Source: Lachnospiraceae bacterium (GTDB lineage Bacteria > Bacillota_A > Clostridia > Lachnospirales > Lachnospiraceae). Taken from it: DNA of 64,000 bases. A model generated the notes under the pieces. The model had not been told where the DNA came from. It ran no database searches and saw nothing but the letters and a program-made list of their open reading frames with translations. A program made the position numbers and the translations under genes. Within the stretch, counting starts at the first letter, position 1; the number at the start of each line of letters is the position of its first letter. The DNA lies in the NCBI GenBank assembly GCA_009911175.1, contig QXWX01000003.1, positions 103,106 through 167,105 on the forward strand, written 5' to 3'. This document shows positions 35,791 through 45,374 of this stretch, piece by piece.

Positions 35791-36837
35791 TCAGATTTGG
35801 TTGAAAGCATCCCAAAATTTTTGCATACATGCTATTGAGCCTGTAGATATCCTAATCCAGCCTTTCAGAATTCCAGTACTATAGTCCCTGATCCATATTT
35901 TCTTCCTTTTTAATTCTGCAACAATTATTTTTGAATCCTTCTTTGGTAAAAACAAAACATAGTTTCCTTCCATTTCTATAGTCTGATATCCGGCTCTATT
36001 CAATTTTTCTACAATCCATATACGTCCTGCATATTCCACATCTGCAAGATGATCAATAAGCTTCCGGTTCTGGATCACTTCCTTCGCAAATAAAATAGCA
36101 ATATTATTTACATTAAATGTAGATTCAGCTTTCTCTATATATTCGATCAGTTCATCATTACCAGAAACATATCCTATTCTGAGGCCCGCCATAGAAAATA
36201 ATTTTGAAAATGTTCGGAGAACAAGTAGATTATCATACTCTTTGATCAATGGCATAAACGTAGATGCATAAAAATAGTGATATGCCTCATCAATTACCAC
36301 GATTGCTCCAACATTTTTCGCACGCTCAATTATATTTCTTACATCTTTCTCGTTATATATATAGCCAATTGGGCTGTTAGGGTTCAATAAAATAACAATG
36401 CCCGTATCCATATCTATAGCATCAAAAAGTTCGGTTGCGTCAATGGAAAAATCATCTTGATAGCCAATCATTTCATGCTTCATGCCAAACATTTCTGCAT
36501 AAACCCCATACATTTCAAAAGTGGGAGTCACCGTTAAAAGCTTCTTTCCCTTTTGTCCAAAACATTGGAAAATCAACCGCATTGCTTCATCGGATCCGGC
36601 AGTCACCGAAATGTTTTTATACATCACACCATTATGTTCTGCCAGCAATTCCATCAACCTATCTTTTTCCGGATAGGTGGCAACATACTCAGGAGTAATC
36701 TTTGGTATGACAGCATCAAAAACTTCCTTGGGCAGGCCTTCTGGATTTTCATTCATATCCAGACGAAGCACTCCGATTCTTTCATCATGAAATTTAACGC
36801 GATATAAGTCTTTAATACTTTTATTTATATAATACAT
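35791..36837 (-). CDS. HisC-like PLP aminotransferase
   Basis: The ATG at 36837 (MYYINKSIKDLYRVKFHDER) has GAGGAG 7 nt upstream. The product of about 348 residues is a fold-type I aminotransferase of the histidinol-phosphate aminotransferase type, with LRLDMNENPEG near the N-terminus, LLNPNSPIGYIYN, VIDEAYHYFY and the PLP-lysine region RTFSKLFSMAGLRIGY. No other histidine genes are near. Between a phosphonopyruvate decarboxylase and a methyltransferase it may aminate a phosphonate or sugar intermediate, for example phosphonopyruvate or phosphonoacetaldehyde. That role is inference. Confidence 0.82.
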   Translation of the reverse strand: MYYINKSIKDLYRVKFHDERIGVLRLDMNENPEGLPKEVFDAVIPKITPEYVATYPEKDRLMELLAEHNGVMYKNISVTAGSDEAMRLIFQCFGQKGKKLLTVTPTFEMYGVYAEMFGMKHEMIGYQDDFSIDATELFDAIDMDTGIVILLNPNSPIGYIYNEKDVRNIIERAKNVGAIVVIDEAYHYFYASTFMPLIKEYDNLLVLRTFSKLFSMAGLRIGYVSGNDELIEYIEKAESTFNVNNIAILFAKEVIQNRKLIDHLADVEYAGRIWIVEKLNRAGYQTIEMEGNYVLFLPKKDSKIIVAELKRKKIWIRDYSTGILKGWIRISTGSIACMQKFWDAFNQI

Positions 36838-36896
36838 ACATTCTCCTCTGATTTTTGAATGCTTTCTCCTATAGTTATATTCCTGTCCAACGCTGT

Positions 36897-37649
36897 TTAT
36901 CTTTCTAAAATCGTATACCAACGATCTGTTTCACTGTACTCCTTTTCCTTGTTAAGGTGGGGAAGCATTCCCTGTTCTACAATCTGAAAACCGGCTTCTA
37001 ACCAGCTTTTATAAATGTAATTGTATTCAGCTTCCGTACGATAGATAACATCATAATCTGCTTTCAGCGCTTCCGAATAAAATTCATTCAATGTGAGTCG
37101 TTCTGTTAAAGCAATAGTCTCTGTAAAGTAAATTCGGGCATGCCTATCCATTTTCTCTAAAAGCTGCTCCATTCCCTTCAATAGGGCTTCATCATTGATA
37201 TACATCATGATGCCGCAGATCCATAACCGGTTAAACTTGCCAGACACTTTTGTCTCGGGCAATGCACAAAATTCTTCAAATCCATAATTTAGAAAAGCGT
37301 ATGATTTTTCAGGAAAACGGTTGTGTTCCTCCGCAAATTTGACCATTTCCGATGAAAGGTCGGTACCGCAGTAATAACCACATTTTGGAATCAGAGCTTC
37401 CGCCCAGCGTCCCATTCCGCAGCCAATATCCAGGACACGGCATGTTTCGTCAATCTGCATTTTAGGAAGAATATTTTCCTTTTCAAAAGCATCCCATTCC
37501 AGTGCGTATTCTGGATTTTGATCTCCCAAAAGTACGGAGACATACGGATTATTCATGTTCTTTATGTTTTTGGCCCTGCTGTTATAAAAATCTCTAGTAT
37601 GCTCTGTATTGATTTCTACTTTTTTTCCATATATACGATTCTGTTTCAT
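36897..37649 (-). CDS. Class I SAM-dependent methyltransferase
   Basis: The 250-residue protein has the SAM motif CRVLDIGCGMGRW (about 81-93), followed by an acidic residue in YCGTDLSSEM, and later motifs typical of the Methyltransf_11/25 group. It is soluble. In the phosphonate/glycan island it could O-methylate a sugar or the phosphonate group. The target cannot be read from the sequence. Confidence 0.82.
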   Translation of the reverse strand: MKQNRIYGKKVEINTEHTRDFYNSRAKNIKNMNNPYVSVLLGDQNPEYALEWDAFEKENILPKMQIDETCRVLDIGCGMGRWAEALIPKCGYYCGTDLSSEMVKFAEEHNRFPEKSYAFLNYGFEEFCALPETKVSGKFNRLWICGIMMYINDEALLKGMEQLLEKMDRHARIYFTETIALTERLTLNEFYSEALKADYDVIYRTEAEYNYIYKSWLEAGFQIVEQGMLPHLNKEKEYSETDRWYTILER

Positions 37650-37731
37650 TTTAATTCTCCTTTAATTAAATTCCAAAGATTTCACTATTAACCAATGCAC
37701 AAAAAACAATAAACATATGTAAAATATTTTT

Positions 37732-38949
37732 TCAAATCTTATCCTTCAAAGCTGGAACATTATATAATTTTCCCTCTAATTCCATCTTTGTAATTAGATT
37801 GGTAAACTGCAGCTTTTCTAACTGCTTTTGCATCTGACCAAACTGCTCTGCCGCCATCACTACCAATATATCATTCCTGTTATTCAATTCGCTTTCAACA
37901 GAAGCACATTTAATTCCATCTATTTGTGTCCCCCACTTTTTAGAGTCATTGTCTAAAAAAATATCAACCTTTATTCCCCTTGATTGAAGTAACCTTAAAA
38001 CTCGATGTCCATAATCTCCTGCACCTAATATAGCGATTCTGGAGATATTTCTATTTGTCATCTGTAAGATTTCTGCTTTTGCTTTACTTTGTTTTTGTTT
38101 TATTTCCGTTGGTTCCATAAATCTATATAGTTGCTTTTTTACGTAATCACATCCTTCACTCATAGAATACGCTTCAAAGAAATAATAAAAATTTTGCAAA
38201 CAAGTATATTCGCTGCCCCAAATATTTACACGTTCCATGGGGGATAATTCTTTTAGAATTTTTAAAAATAATTGTTCTCTTTCCGCATCAAATTCTTTTA
38301 TAGTGAAACTTCCTTGTTTTTTATGTATTCTAGTTACTACTAAGCCCTCCGGGACATGCAATAACTTTATATTGCGGAAAATTCTAAACCACATATCATA
38401 ATCCTGTGTAGTACGAAGCTCTTCATTAAACATTCCCACTCTATAGAAATAACTAATATGAATTAATAGTGTGCATCCACCTATCATCCTCTGTGTCAAC
38501 ATCAGAATACCGTTTGCCCTGTCCTTTTCACAATAATAATCCTCGATTCTATATGGACTAAATATACCTTTTTCCTGATCCAACAAATCATAATTGCAAT
38601 ATGCTATTGCCTTCGGATCCCCTTGTCTTTGAATTGCTTCTATTTCATATTCTATTTTAGAAGGATGGTAATAATCATCGTGTGATAACCAAGAAAAGTA
38701 CTCTCCTTTCATGTTTCTTATTGCAAAATTTAACGCTGAAGATACGCCGCCATTTTCTTTATAAAAATAACGTATTTTCTCCTCGTATTTTTTAGCAATC
38801 GATTCTGTTGAATCTGTAGATCCATCATTTATCACAAGAACTTCAATATTATCATATGTTTGATTTAGAGCGCTTTTTATAGCATCGTCCAAAAAATTTT
38901 CTCCATTAAAGACTGGAATTACAATTGATACCAGCGGTTTTTTTTGCAT
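37732..38949 (-). CDS. GT2 glycosyltransferase with C-terminal Rossmann-like domain
   Basis: Residues 1-230 are a GT-A domain: SIVIPVFNGENFLDDAIKSA, NDGSTDSTESI and SWLSHDDYYHPSKIE (the DxD equivalent), then TTQDYDMWFRI. The region after about 304 is a separate Rossmann-like domain, starting RIAILGAGDYGHRVLRLLQS and FLDNDSKKWG. The same kind of domain occurs on four other proteins in the island. No membrane helix is present, so the enzyme acts in the cytoplasm. GC content is low. Confidence 0.88.
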   Translation of the reverse strand: MQKKPLVSIVIPVFNGENFLDDAIKSALNQTYDNIEVLVINDGSTDSTESIAKKYEEKIRYFYKENGGVSSALNFAIRNMKGEYFSWLSHDDYYHPSKIEYEIEAIQRQGDPKAIAYCNYDLLDQEKGIFSPYRIEDYYCEKDRANGILMLTQRMIGGCTLLIHISYFYRVGMFNEELRTTQDYDMWFRIFRNIKLLHVPEGLVVTRIHKKQGSFTIKEFDAEREQLFLKILKELSPMERVNIWGSEYTCLQNFYYFFEAYSMSEGCDYVKKQLYRFMEPTEIKQKQSKAKAEILQMTNRNISRIAILGAGDYGHRVLRLLQSRGIKVDIFLDNDSKKWGTQIDGIKCASVESELNNRNDILVVMAAEQFGQMQKQLEKLQFTNLITKMELEGKLYNVPALKDKI

Positions 38950-38978
38950 AAATAATTCCTTCCTTCTAAAAGTATAAT

Positions 38979-40010
38979 TTATATTTCAAAAATGCTTTTT
39001 TGAGGATAAATCTCTGAAAGCGCCTCATTTATTATATTACGCACTCTTTCAAAATTTTTTAGTTCATCCGTTTCGTTCAATGATATCATTTGATGTTCAT
39101 GACTTCGAATAATGTCCGCTATTTCCATACAGTTTTCATCGGTAACATTTACATACAATCCCTTAGTACGCCTTGGGAAAAAATCACCTTCACAAAGTTT
39201 CCAAAATCGAAAGATATATTGGCTTATATCGCTATAGTTTCTAAATCGGTTTCTAGATGATAAATCCATAACTTCTGGTTCTAAATTCCATATTTTCTCT
39301 ATAACCGATTTTTTCATTGCTACTGCCATATGTGGTATTGAAAAATAATCAAAATCATAAAAATGCGATAGCGCAATTGTACGTATCAAACGCTTGCCAT
39401 AACCAATATGATACCATTTCCTCCAGTTATTTCGTTGAACATCTCGTTTGCGGAAATATTTATTAATAATAATCATCATATTTACTGCTCTGTACATATT
39501 CATATGAGAATCTGATTCTTGGATATTCGGGCATAGCGCTCTTTCCACCGCTTCATCACATATCTGGTTATTCCTAAAATAATAAGATTCCTTAATCGGC
39601 TGTATTGGAAACAAATCATCATTAAACAAGATAAAATTTTCTGACAACTCAGATATACGATGATAATTTATCTCAATTGTATTTGAATTAAAGGTAGGAA
39701 GGTATTCCTCTGGTATATAATCTTTATGATTTATAATTTTTAATTTTGGACATTCTACATTAAGGAAAGATGGAATCTGTCCACAAGTCACCAAAAATAC
39801 TTTATTTATCCATGGCATGCATTTTTCAATTCCTCTGAAAATATACTTAAGGTTATTCCAACTTTCAAACCTGATAATAGAATTAGATTTTATTTGAATA
39901 CTATTTATTTCTTTTGAATACTGTAATCGCAATTGATTCCATTCAGGATCAGTGTCATCCACCCAAGGAATTATCAGATCAATGGGTTCATTACATACGC
40001 TTTTTTTCAT
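38979..40010 (-). CDS. Stealth-family sugar-phosphate transferase
   Basis: The 343-residue product has the conserved Stealth regions: CR1 IDLIIPWVDDTDPEW (10-24), CR2 WNNLKYIFRGIEKCMPWINK through LSENFILFNDDLFP, and CR3 around FSIPHMAVAMKKSVIEKIW. Family members transfer hexose-1-phosphate from a nucleotide sugar to make phosphodiester-linked glycans. It overlaps licD by one base and precedes the GT2 gene. It suggests phosphodiester linkages in the glycan. Confidence 0.9.
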   Translation of the reverse strand: MKKSVCNEPIDLIIPWVDDTDPEWNQLRLQYSKEINSIQIKSNSIIRFESWNNLKYIFRGIEKCMPWINKVFLVTCGQIPSFLNVECPKLKIINHKDYIPEEYLPTFNSNTIEINYHRISELSENFILFNDDLFPIQPIKESYYFRNNQICDEAVERALCPNIQESDSHMNMYRAVNMMIIINKYFRKRDVQRNNWRKWYHIGYGKRLIRTIALSHFYDFDYFSIPHMAVAMKKSVIEKIWNLEPEVMDLSSRNRFRNYSDISQYIFRFWKLCEGDFFPRRTKGLYVNVTDENCMEIADIIRSHEHQMISLNETDELKNFERVRNIINEALSEIYPQKSIFEI

Positions 40011-40840
40011 TACAAATTTTTCCCTCCAGAATTAGGTAACTTTAATATCTTAAACTCTGTATGGTTTTTTTCTTCGTCTGACGGCGGACTCATATAATCA
40101 TCATATAATACAGTAAGATACGTATCATATTCTTTACTACATAAAAAACTACAATTTTCAAATGCCATCTCAATTTGTTCTTCAAAACATATACTAGGCA
40201 ACCCATATCTACATTTTTTCCTATATGGATATGTCATATGCCTTTGTAATTTCGTTGGATGTCGATTACATTGACGATATACTTTTTCCAACACATAAAA
40301 TAAAGTATTAACTGGTATTTTCATCAGTATTTTATACCACTGGCGTAACAAAAAACTCTTTGCGTTTTCTTTTCCAATTATGGCATACTGTATCTTTCGA
40401 ATTATAAAGCAAAACAGCAAGTGCACTCTCCGAATAAACCAATTATCTGGTACATTGTCATAGACAAAAATATCCACAAAAATTCCTTGATGCCAAGGAA
40501 GGGTCGTCTGATCCTCCCTGATTAGAAGAGAATCTTTTCTTCGCATTTTAGGATATCCCCAACGATACTCTTTTTCATTTCTATAATCCTGCAAAAAAAA
40601 TTTCTTCGTATCAAGTTGTGTTTTACATACTTCAAAAAACCTTTCGTATGCATCTCTTGTCATTACAATATCAGCATCATCATCCCATGGAATAAATCCC
40701 TTATTTCGGATTGCCCCCAGCAATGTACCACTATCTAAGGTATATGGTATATTGTATTTTCTACAAATACGATCTATTTCTACAAGCATCTCCAGTTCTA
40801 TGCTCTGAACTTTTTTTAGCTCATCCTCGCTTAAATACAT
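40010..40840 (-). CDS. LicD family phospho-group transferase
   Basis: The 276-residue protein has the LicD nucleotidyltransferase-fold signature GTLLGAIRNKGFIPWDDDAD at 38-57, including the Asp cluster. LicD proteins transfer phosphocholine or related groups from a CDP-activated donor to sugars. Because a CDP-phosphonate pathway is predicted here, it is a prime candidate to attach the phosphonate. It overlaps the upstream epimerase gene by 10 bp. No membrane segment is convincing. Confidence 0.88.
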   Translation of the reverse strand: MYLSEDELKKVQSIELEMLVEIDRICRKYNIPYTLDSGTLLGAIRNKGFIPWDDDADIVMTRDAYERFFEVCKTQLDTKKFFLQDYRNEKEYRWGYPKMRRKDSLLIREDQTTLPWHQGIFVDIFVYDNVPDNWFIRRVHLLFCFIIRKIQYAIIGKENAKSFLLRQWYKILMKIPVNTLFYVLEKVYRQCNRHPTKLQRHMTYPYRKKCRYGLPSICFEEQIEMAFENCSFLCSKEYDTYLTVLYDDYMSPPSDEEKNHTEFKILKLPNSGGKNL

Positions 40841-41850
40841 TTTTCTTGAACTTTGCCTTTCCTACTAGAATCTTTCAAAAAATCCTTTCTATACCAATCA
40901 ATAGCTTCTTTTAATCCACGTTGAAAATTATACTCTGGTTCATATCCCAAAAACTTTTTTGCTTTAGAAATATCTGCATTAGAATGTTTTATGTCTCCTT
41001 TTCGATCTGGGCCAAAAATCGGTTCAATGTTTTTCCCCAATATCTCACACATTGAATTATACAAGTCAATCAAACATTCTCTCCCGCCATATGCAATATT
41101 ATATACTTGTCCTGCCGCCTCATGTGATGCTAAACAAGCTTTTAAATTAGCTTCAATCACATTCTCAATATAAGTAAAATCTCTGCTTTGCCTTCCATCT
41201 CCATTTATTGTTGGACGTTCATCATTGAAGAGTTTTTTTAATAGTTTAGGAATTACCGCGGCATAAATCCCATTGGGATTCTGTCGCTTTCCAAATACAT
41301 TAAAATATCGTAATCCATAGGTATCTAGTCCATATAATCTATAATATAATTTGCCATATTCTTCATCTACACGTTTAGTCAAAGCGTATGGTGACAATAA
41401 ATTCCCTTCTTGACCTTCTACTTTAGGCAATAGCGGATGATCTCCATATACTGATGAACTAGATGCATACACGAACTTCTGCACATCCTTGCACCTGGCT
41501 GCTTCCATCATATTTAAGGTACCACGGATATTCACCTCTTCATAGTAGAGCGGCATTTCAATACTCCTGGGTACACTTCCCCATGCAGCCTGATGCAAAA
41601 CATATTGAACACCTTCACATGCCAACTTGCAAATATCTAAGTCTACAATATCACCTTCGATAAAAGTATATCGGGGATTTGATAAAAATAATTCTACATT
41701 TTCCCATTTCCCTGTGGACAGATTATCTAAACAACGCACTTGATATCCTAAATTCAATAATGTTTCACACAAGTTGGAGCCAATAAATCCAGCTCCTCCG
41801 GTAACTAAAAACAGAGACTTCTTATCAAATAATATTTCTTTATATCCCAT
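40831..41850 (-). CDS. tviC: NAD-dependent 4-epimerase (TviC/WbpP-like)
   Basis: The 339-residue extended SDR enzyme has the TGGAGFIGSN nucleotide-binding motif, the YASSSSVYGD segment, the catalytic SPYALTKRVDEEY (YxxxK) and the RYFNVFGKRQNPNG block typical of the WbpP/TviC group. These interconvert UDP-GlcNAc or UDP-GlcNAcA and the galacto forms. It follows the TviB-like dehydrogenase, so UDP-GalNAcA is the likely product. Confidence 0.85.
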   Translation of the reverse strand: MGYKEILFDKKSLFLVTGGAGFIGSNLCETLLNLGYQVRCLDNLSTGKWENVELFLSNPRYTFIEGDIVDLDICKLACEGVQYVLHQAAWGSVPRSIEMPLYYEEVNIRGTLNMMEAARCKDVQKFVYASSSSVYGDHPLLPKVEGQEGNLLSPYALTKRVDEEYGKLYYRLYGLDTYGLRYFNVFGKRQNPNGIYAAVIPKLLKKLFNDERPTINGDGRQSRDFTYIENVIEANLKACLASHEAAGQVYNIAYGGRECLIDLYNSMCEILGKNIEPIFGPDRKGDIKHSNADISKAKKFLGYEPEYNFQRGLKEAIDWYRKDFLKDSSRKGKVQEKCI

Positions 41851-41874
41851 ACTTATCTGCCTCGAATTTCTTTT

Positions 41875-43179
41875 TTACAATCGCCAATATTCATATCCAT
41901 TATCTTCATATTCCTTTTTATCAAATATTCCTTTCAAGTCAAAAAGTAATCTGGTATTGTCAGCATACATTTTACCAATACTATTTTGATCAAGCTCTTC
42001 ATATATCTTATGTTTTACACAAACAACAATCGCATCCATACCTGCAACATTCTCCATGGAAACAAGATTTATTCCATACAATCTTCCAGCCTCCACCTTA
42101 TCTGCTACATCATCTGTAACTACTGGCTCAATTCCGTACTCCCTTAACTCATTGATAATATCAATTACTTTCGTATTTCGTGTATCTTGACAATTTTCTT
42201 TAAATGCAAATCCTAAAATAGCTACATTAGATTTTTTTATTGATTTGCCTGCTTTAATAAGTAACTTTACAACATTTTCTGCAACATATCGTCCCATATC
42301 GTCATTAATACGGCGCCCTGCTAAAATAACTTGGGAATGATATCCTAGCTGTGCCGCCTTATGAGTTAGATAATATGGGTCAACACCAATGCAATGACCA
42401 CCAACCAACCCTGGTTGAAATTTCAAGAAATTCCATTTTGTACCTGCCGCTTCCATAACGGATTTTGTATCAATGCCCATTTTATGAAAAATAATAGCCA
42501 ACTCATTCATAAAAGCAATATTGATATCACGTTGACTATTCTCAATCACTTTTGCTGCCTCTGCAACTTTTATTGATTCCGCGCGATATACGCCTGCCGA
42601 AACAACCTGTTCATAAACACCTGCAACTATATTAAGTGTTTCTTCATCCATTCCAGAGACTACTTTAATAACCGTAGCTAACATATGATCTTTGTCACAT
42701 GGATTAATACGCTCTGGAGAATACCCTACTTTAAAGTCATAGCCACATTTTAAGCCACTTTCCTTTTCTAATACAGGAACACATTCTTCCTCTGTCACCC
42801 CAGGATATACTGTACTCTCATATACAATGATAGCACCTTTTTTCATATTCCTTCCCACAATTCCTGATGCTGAAAAAACAGAAACTAAATCGGGTGTCTT
42901 ATCTTTTTTGACAGGTGTCGGCACCGCAATAATATAAAAAGAAGCTTCGGCCAAATCTTCTTCGTTTGATGTAAAATATATAGATGTTTTTTTAATTACA
43001 TTATTTCCTACTTCTTTTGTCGGATCTATTCCGTTTCTGTATAGATTGATCTTTTCCTCATTTAAGTCAAATCCTATGACATCCATTCTTTGTGAAAAGG
43101 CAACAGCTAATGGTATTCCCACATAGCCAAGACCAATCACTGCTAATTTTGTTTTCTTATCTAGAAGCTTTTTTAACAT
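41875..43179 (-). CDS. tviB: UDP-N-acetylhexosamine 6-dehydrogenase (TviB/WbpO-like)
   Basis: The ATG at 43179 has GGAGG 7 nt upstream and is preferred to an upstream GTG. The 434-residue product has LAVIGLGYVGIPLAVAF (NAD binding), the catalytic Cys in GLVGGHCIGVDPYYLTHKA and a C-terminal nucleotide-sugar domain. The SPERINPCDKDH segment places it with the TviB group that oxidises UDP-HexNAc to the uronic acid. Paired with the adjacent epimerase and the AsnB-type amidotransferase, it points to an amidated HexNAc uronic acid. Confidence 0.9.
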   Translation of the reverse strand: MLKKLLDKKTKLAVIGLGYVGIPLAVAFSQRMDVIGFDLNEEKINLYRNGIDPTKEVGNNVIKKTSIYFTSNEEDLAEASFYIIAVPTPVKKDKTPDLVSVFSASGIVGRNMKKGAIIVYESTVYPGVTEEECVPVLEKESGLKCGYDFKVGYSPERINPCDKDHMLATVIKVVSGMDEETLNIVAGVYEQVVSAGVYRAESIKVAEAAKVIENSQRDINIAFMNELAIIFHKMGIDTKSVMEAAGTKWNFLKFQPGLVGGHCIGVDPYYLTHKAAQLGYHSQVILAGRRINDDMGRYVAENVVKLLIKAGKSIKKSNVAILGFAFKENCQDTRNTKVIDIINELREYGIEPVVTDDVADKVEAGRLYGINLVSMENVAGMDAIVVCVKHKIYEELDQNSIGKMYADNTRLLFDLKGIFDKKEYEDNGYEYWRL

Positions 43180-43212
43180 TTTTTCTGCCTCCACTAATTC
43201 AAGTACAGAATT

Positions 43213-44226
43213 TTAAAATGTTTTCAATTTGTTCTGCACATACTCTAATGATAACAGCTTTTTTTTCACTTGATTTACATTCAATCTTTCTGCGTTATCT
43301 GATGTAAACTCTTCCAACTCTGTCTTTTCTATATGTCCCGTTTCAAAATATTGTTCATAATTTAAATCACGGTTATCTGCCGGAACACGGTAGAAGTTTC
43401 CCATATCATATGCATGCAGACATTCTTCCTTCGTCAAAAGTGTTTCATATTTTTTCTCACCATGTCGAATACCAATATAGTGTATTTCGTTTTTATCATG
43501 AAATAATTCTTGAATAGCTTGTGCCAGCGTTCCCATTGTACATGCAGGAGCTTTTTGAACCATGATATCTCCGGAATGACCATTTTCAAACGCAAACATA
43601 ACCAAATCTACAGCTTCATCAAGACTCATAAGAAATCTTGTCATATGAGGATCTGTTACTGTAATTTGCCTTCCCGTTTTTATTTGTTCAATAAACAGAG
43701 GAATGACAGAGCCTCTGGAGCACATTACATTACCATATCTGGTTCCACATATTATAGTGTTATTTGTTGTTCTAGACTTTGCAACAAAGACACGCTCCAT
43801 CATTGCTTTACTGATGCCCATAGCGTTAATTGGGTATGCTGCTTTATCGGTAGATAAGCAAATTACCTTTTCAACATTTTCCTGAATAGCCGCTGTCAAA
43901 ACATTGTCTGTTCCGACAATATTTGTCCACACTGCTTCCATTGGAAAAAACTCACACGACGGAACTTGTTTTAATGCTGCAGCACTAAATATATAGTTAA
44001 CACCACGAATCGCATCCTGCACACTTCTCAAATCACGCACATCACCAATGTAAAATTTAATCTTGGAATTATTATATTGTCTGCGCATATCATCCTGCTT
44101 TTTTTCATCTCGGGAAAAAAGTCGAATCTCTTTTATATCTGTGCTTAAAAAACGCTCTAATACTGCATGTCCAAAAGATCCCGTACCGCCCGTGATAAGA
44201 AGTGTTTTACCCGAAAAACTACTCAT
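43213..44226 (-). CDS. capE: UDP-GlcNAc 4,6-dehydratase/5-epimerase CapE
   Basis: The ATG at 44226 has GGAGG 8 nt upstream and overlaps the capG stop. The product of about 337 residues is a short FlaA1-type SDR with LLITGGTGSFGHAVLERFL, AALKQVPSCEFFPMEAV and CLSTDKAAYPINAMGISK, all typical of CapE/WbjB. It starts UDP-L-FucNAc synthesis from UDP-GlcNAc; the next two enzymes, CapF and CapG, are encoded directly upstream. Confidence 0.9.
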   Translation of the reverse strand: MSSFSGKTLLITGGTGSFGHAVLERFLSTDIKEIRLFSRDEKKQDDMRRQYNNSKIKFYIGDVRDLRSVQDAIRGVNYIFSAAALKQVPSCEFFPMEAVWTNIVGTDNVLTAAIQENVEKVICLSTDKAAYPINAMGISKAMMERVFVAKSRTTNNTIICGTRYGNVMCSRGSVIPLFIEQIKTGRQITVTDPHMTRFLMSLDEAVDLVMFAFENGHSGDIMVQKAPACTMGTLAQAIQELFHDKNEIHYIGIRHGEKKYETLLTKEECLHAYDMGNFYRVPADNRDLNYEQYFETGHIEKTELEEFTSDNAERLNVNQVKKKLLSLEYVQNKLKTF

Positions 44227-45353
44227 CCTTGTTTCCTCCAAATCCTGTCATCAATAACTCTTGTATAACTCTGTATAATTCGGATAACTATAGATGAAAC
44301 CTTTTCAATTTCATAATCAGGAACCTTCTCTCCAAGCTCCCCTTGCTCTGTTAGCTTCACAGCCATATCAACGGATTGTAGCAAAGACTCCTCAGAAATT
44401 CCGCCGATCACAAAACACCCCCTGTCTAAAGCCTCGGGACGTTCAGTCGAAGTCCTGATACAAACTGCTGGAAAACGACTTACGGCAGTTTCTTCCGGGA
44501 TGGTTCCGCTATCAGACACAACACAATAAGCATTTTGCATTAATGCGCTATAATCTGTAAAGTTAAATGGCGGCATGATTTTTACCAAAGAATGAAATTG
44601 AAAATTTCTTTCTTTTATATACTTTTCACTTCGAGGATGCAAAGAGTAGATGACAGGCATCTGATATGTTTCTGCCATCACATTTACAGCATACATCAAA
44701 CTTTCAAAATGCTGTTTTTGGTCAATATTTTCCTCCCGATGAGCAGACAAGACAATGTACTTCTTTTTCTTCAATTCAAGTTTTTCCAGAACCTTACTGC
44801 TATTAATTTCTTTCCTGTGTGCCATAATAACTTCTTTCATCGGAGAGCCAGTTACATATATGTATTCTTTTCTAATCCCCTCTGCCATCAGATATCTCCT
44901 TGCGTGTTCTGTATACGGAAGGTTCACATCAGATATATGATCTACAATTCGCCGATTTGTTTCTTCGGGTAAGTTTTCATCAAAACAACGATTCCCCGCT
45001 TCCATATGAAAAATTGGAATCTTCAAACGTTTAGCTGAAATTGCTGCCAGTGCCGAATTGGTATCTCCCAAAATTAACAGTGCATCGGGTTTAATTATTT
45101 GCATTAGTGTGTATGATTTTGCGATAATATTGCCAATTGTCATACCAAGATCATTACCTGCAACTCCTAAATAATGATCTGGTCTACGAATCCCTAAGTC
45201 TTTGTAAAAAATATCATTCAATCTAGCATTATAATTTTGGCCCGTATGTACAAATGTATGTTCAAAATACGCATCGGCTTTCTTAATAATTTCTGACAGA
45301 CGTATTAGTTCCGGACGGGTTCCTACAATTGTCATTAGTTTTAGCTTTTCCAT
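44223..45353 (-). CDS. capG: UDP-N-acetyl sugar 2-epimerase CapG (WbjD-like)
   Basis: This 376-residue GT-B-fold non-hydrolysing 2-epimerase has TIVGTRPELIRLSEI, TGQNYNARLNDIF, HMEAGNRCFDENLPEETNR and SDSGTIPEETA. In the CapE/F/G set it makes the final C2 inversion to UDP-N-acetyl-L-fucosamine. It lies between capF and capE, completing the pathway. Confidence 0.9.
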   Translation of the reverse strand: MEKLKLMTIVGTRPELIRLSEIIKKADAYFEHTFVHTGQNYNARLNDIFYKDLGIRRPDHYLGVAGNDLGMTIGNIIAKSYTLMQIIKPDALLILGDTNSALAAISAKRLKIPIFHMEAGNRCFDENLPEETNRRIVDHISDVNLPYTEHARRYLMAEGIRKEYIYVTGSPMKEVIMAHRKEINSSKVLEKLELKKKKYIVLSAHREENIDQKQHFESLMYAVNVMAETYQMPVIYSLHPRSEKYIKERNFQFHSLVKIMPPFNFTDYSALMQNAYCVVSDSGTIPEETAVSRFPAVCIRTSTERPEALDRGCFVIGGISEESLLQSVDMAVKLTEQGELGEKVPDYEIEKVSSIVIRIIQSYTRVIDDRIWRKQG

Positions 45354-45374
45354 TATGAACTCCCTATAATTTTA

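Noticed and set aside
35791..36837. Histidine biosynthesis gene hisC
   Set aside because: No other his genes nearby and the context is phosphonate/glycan synthesis, so only a HisC-like family call is made.
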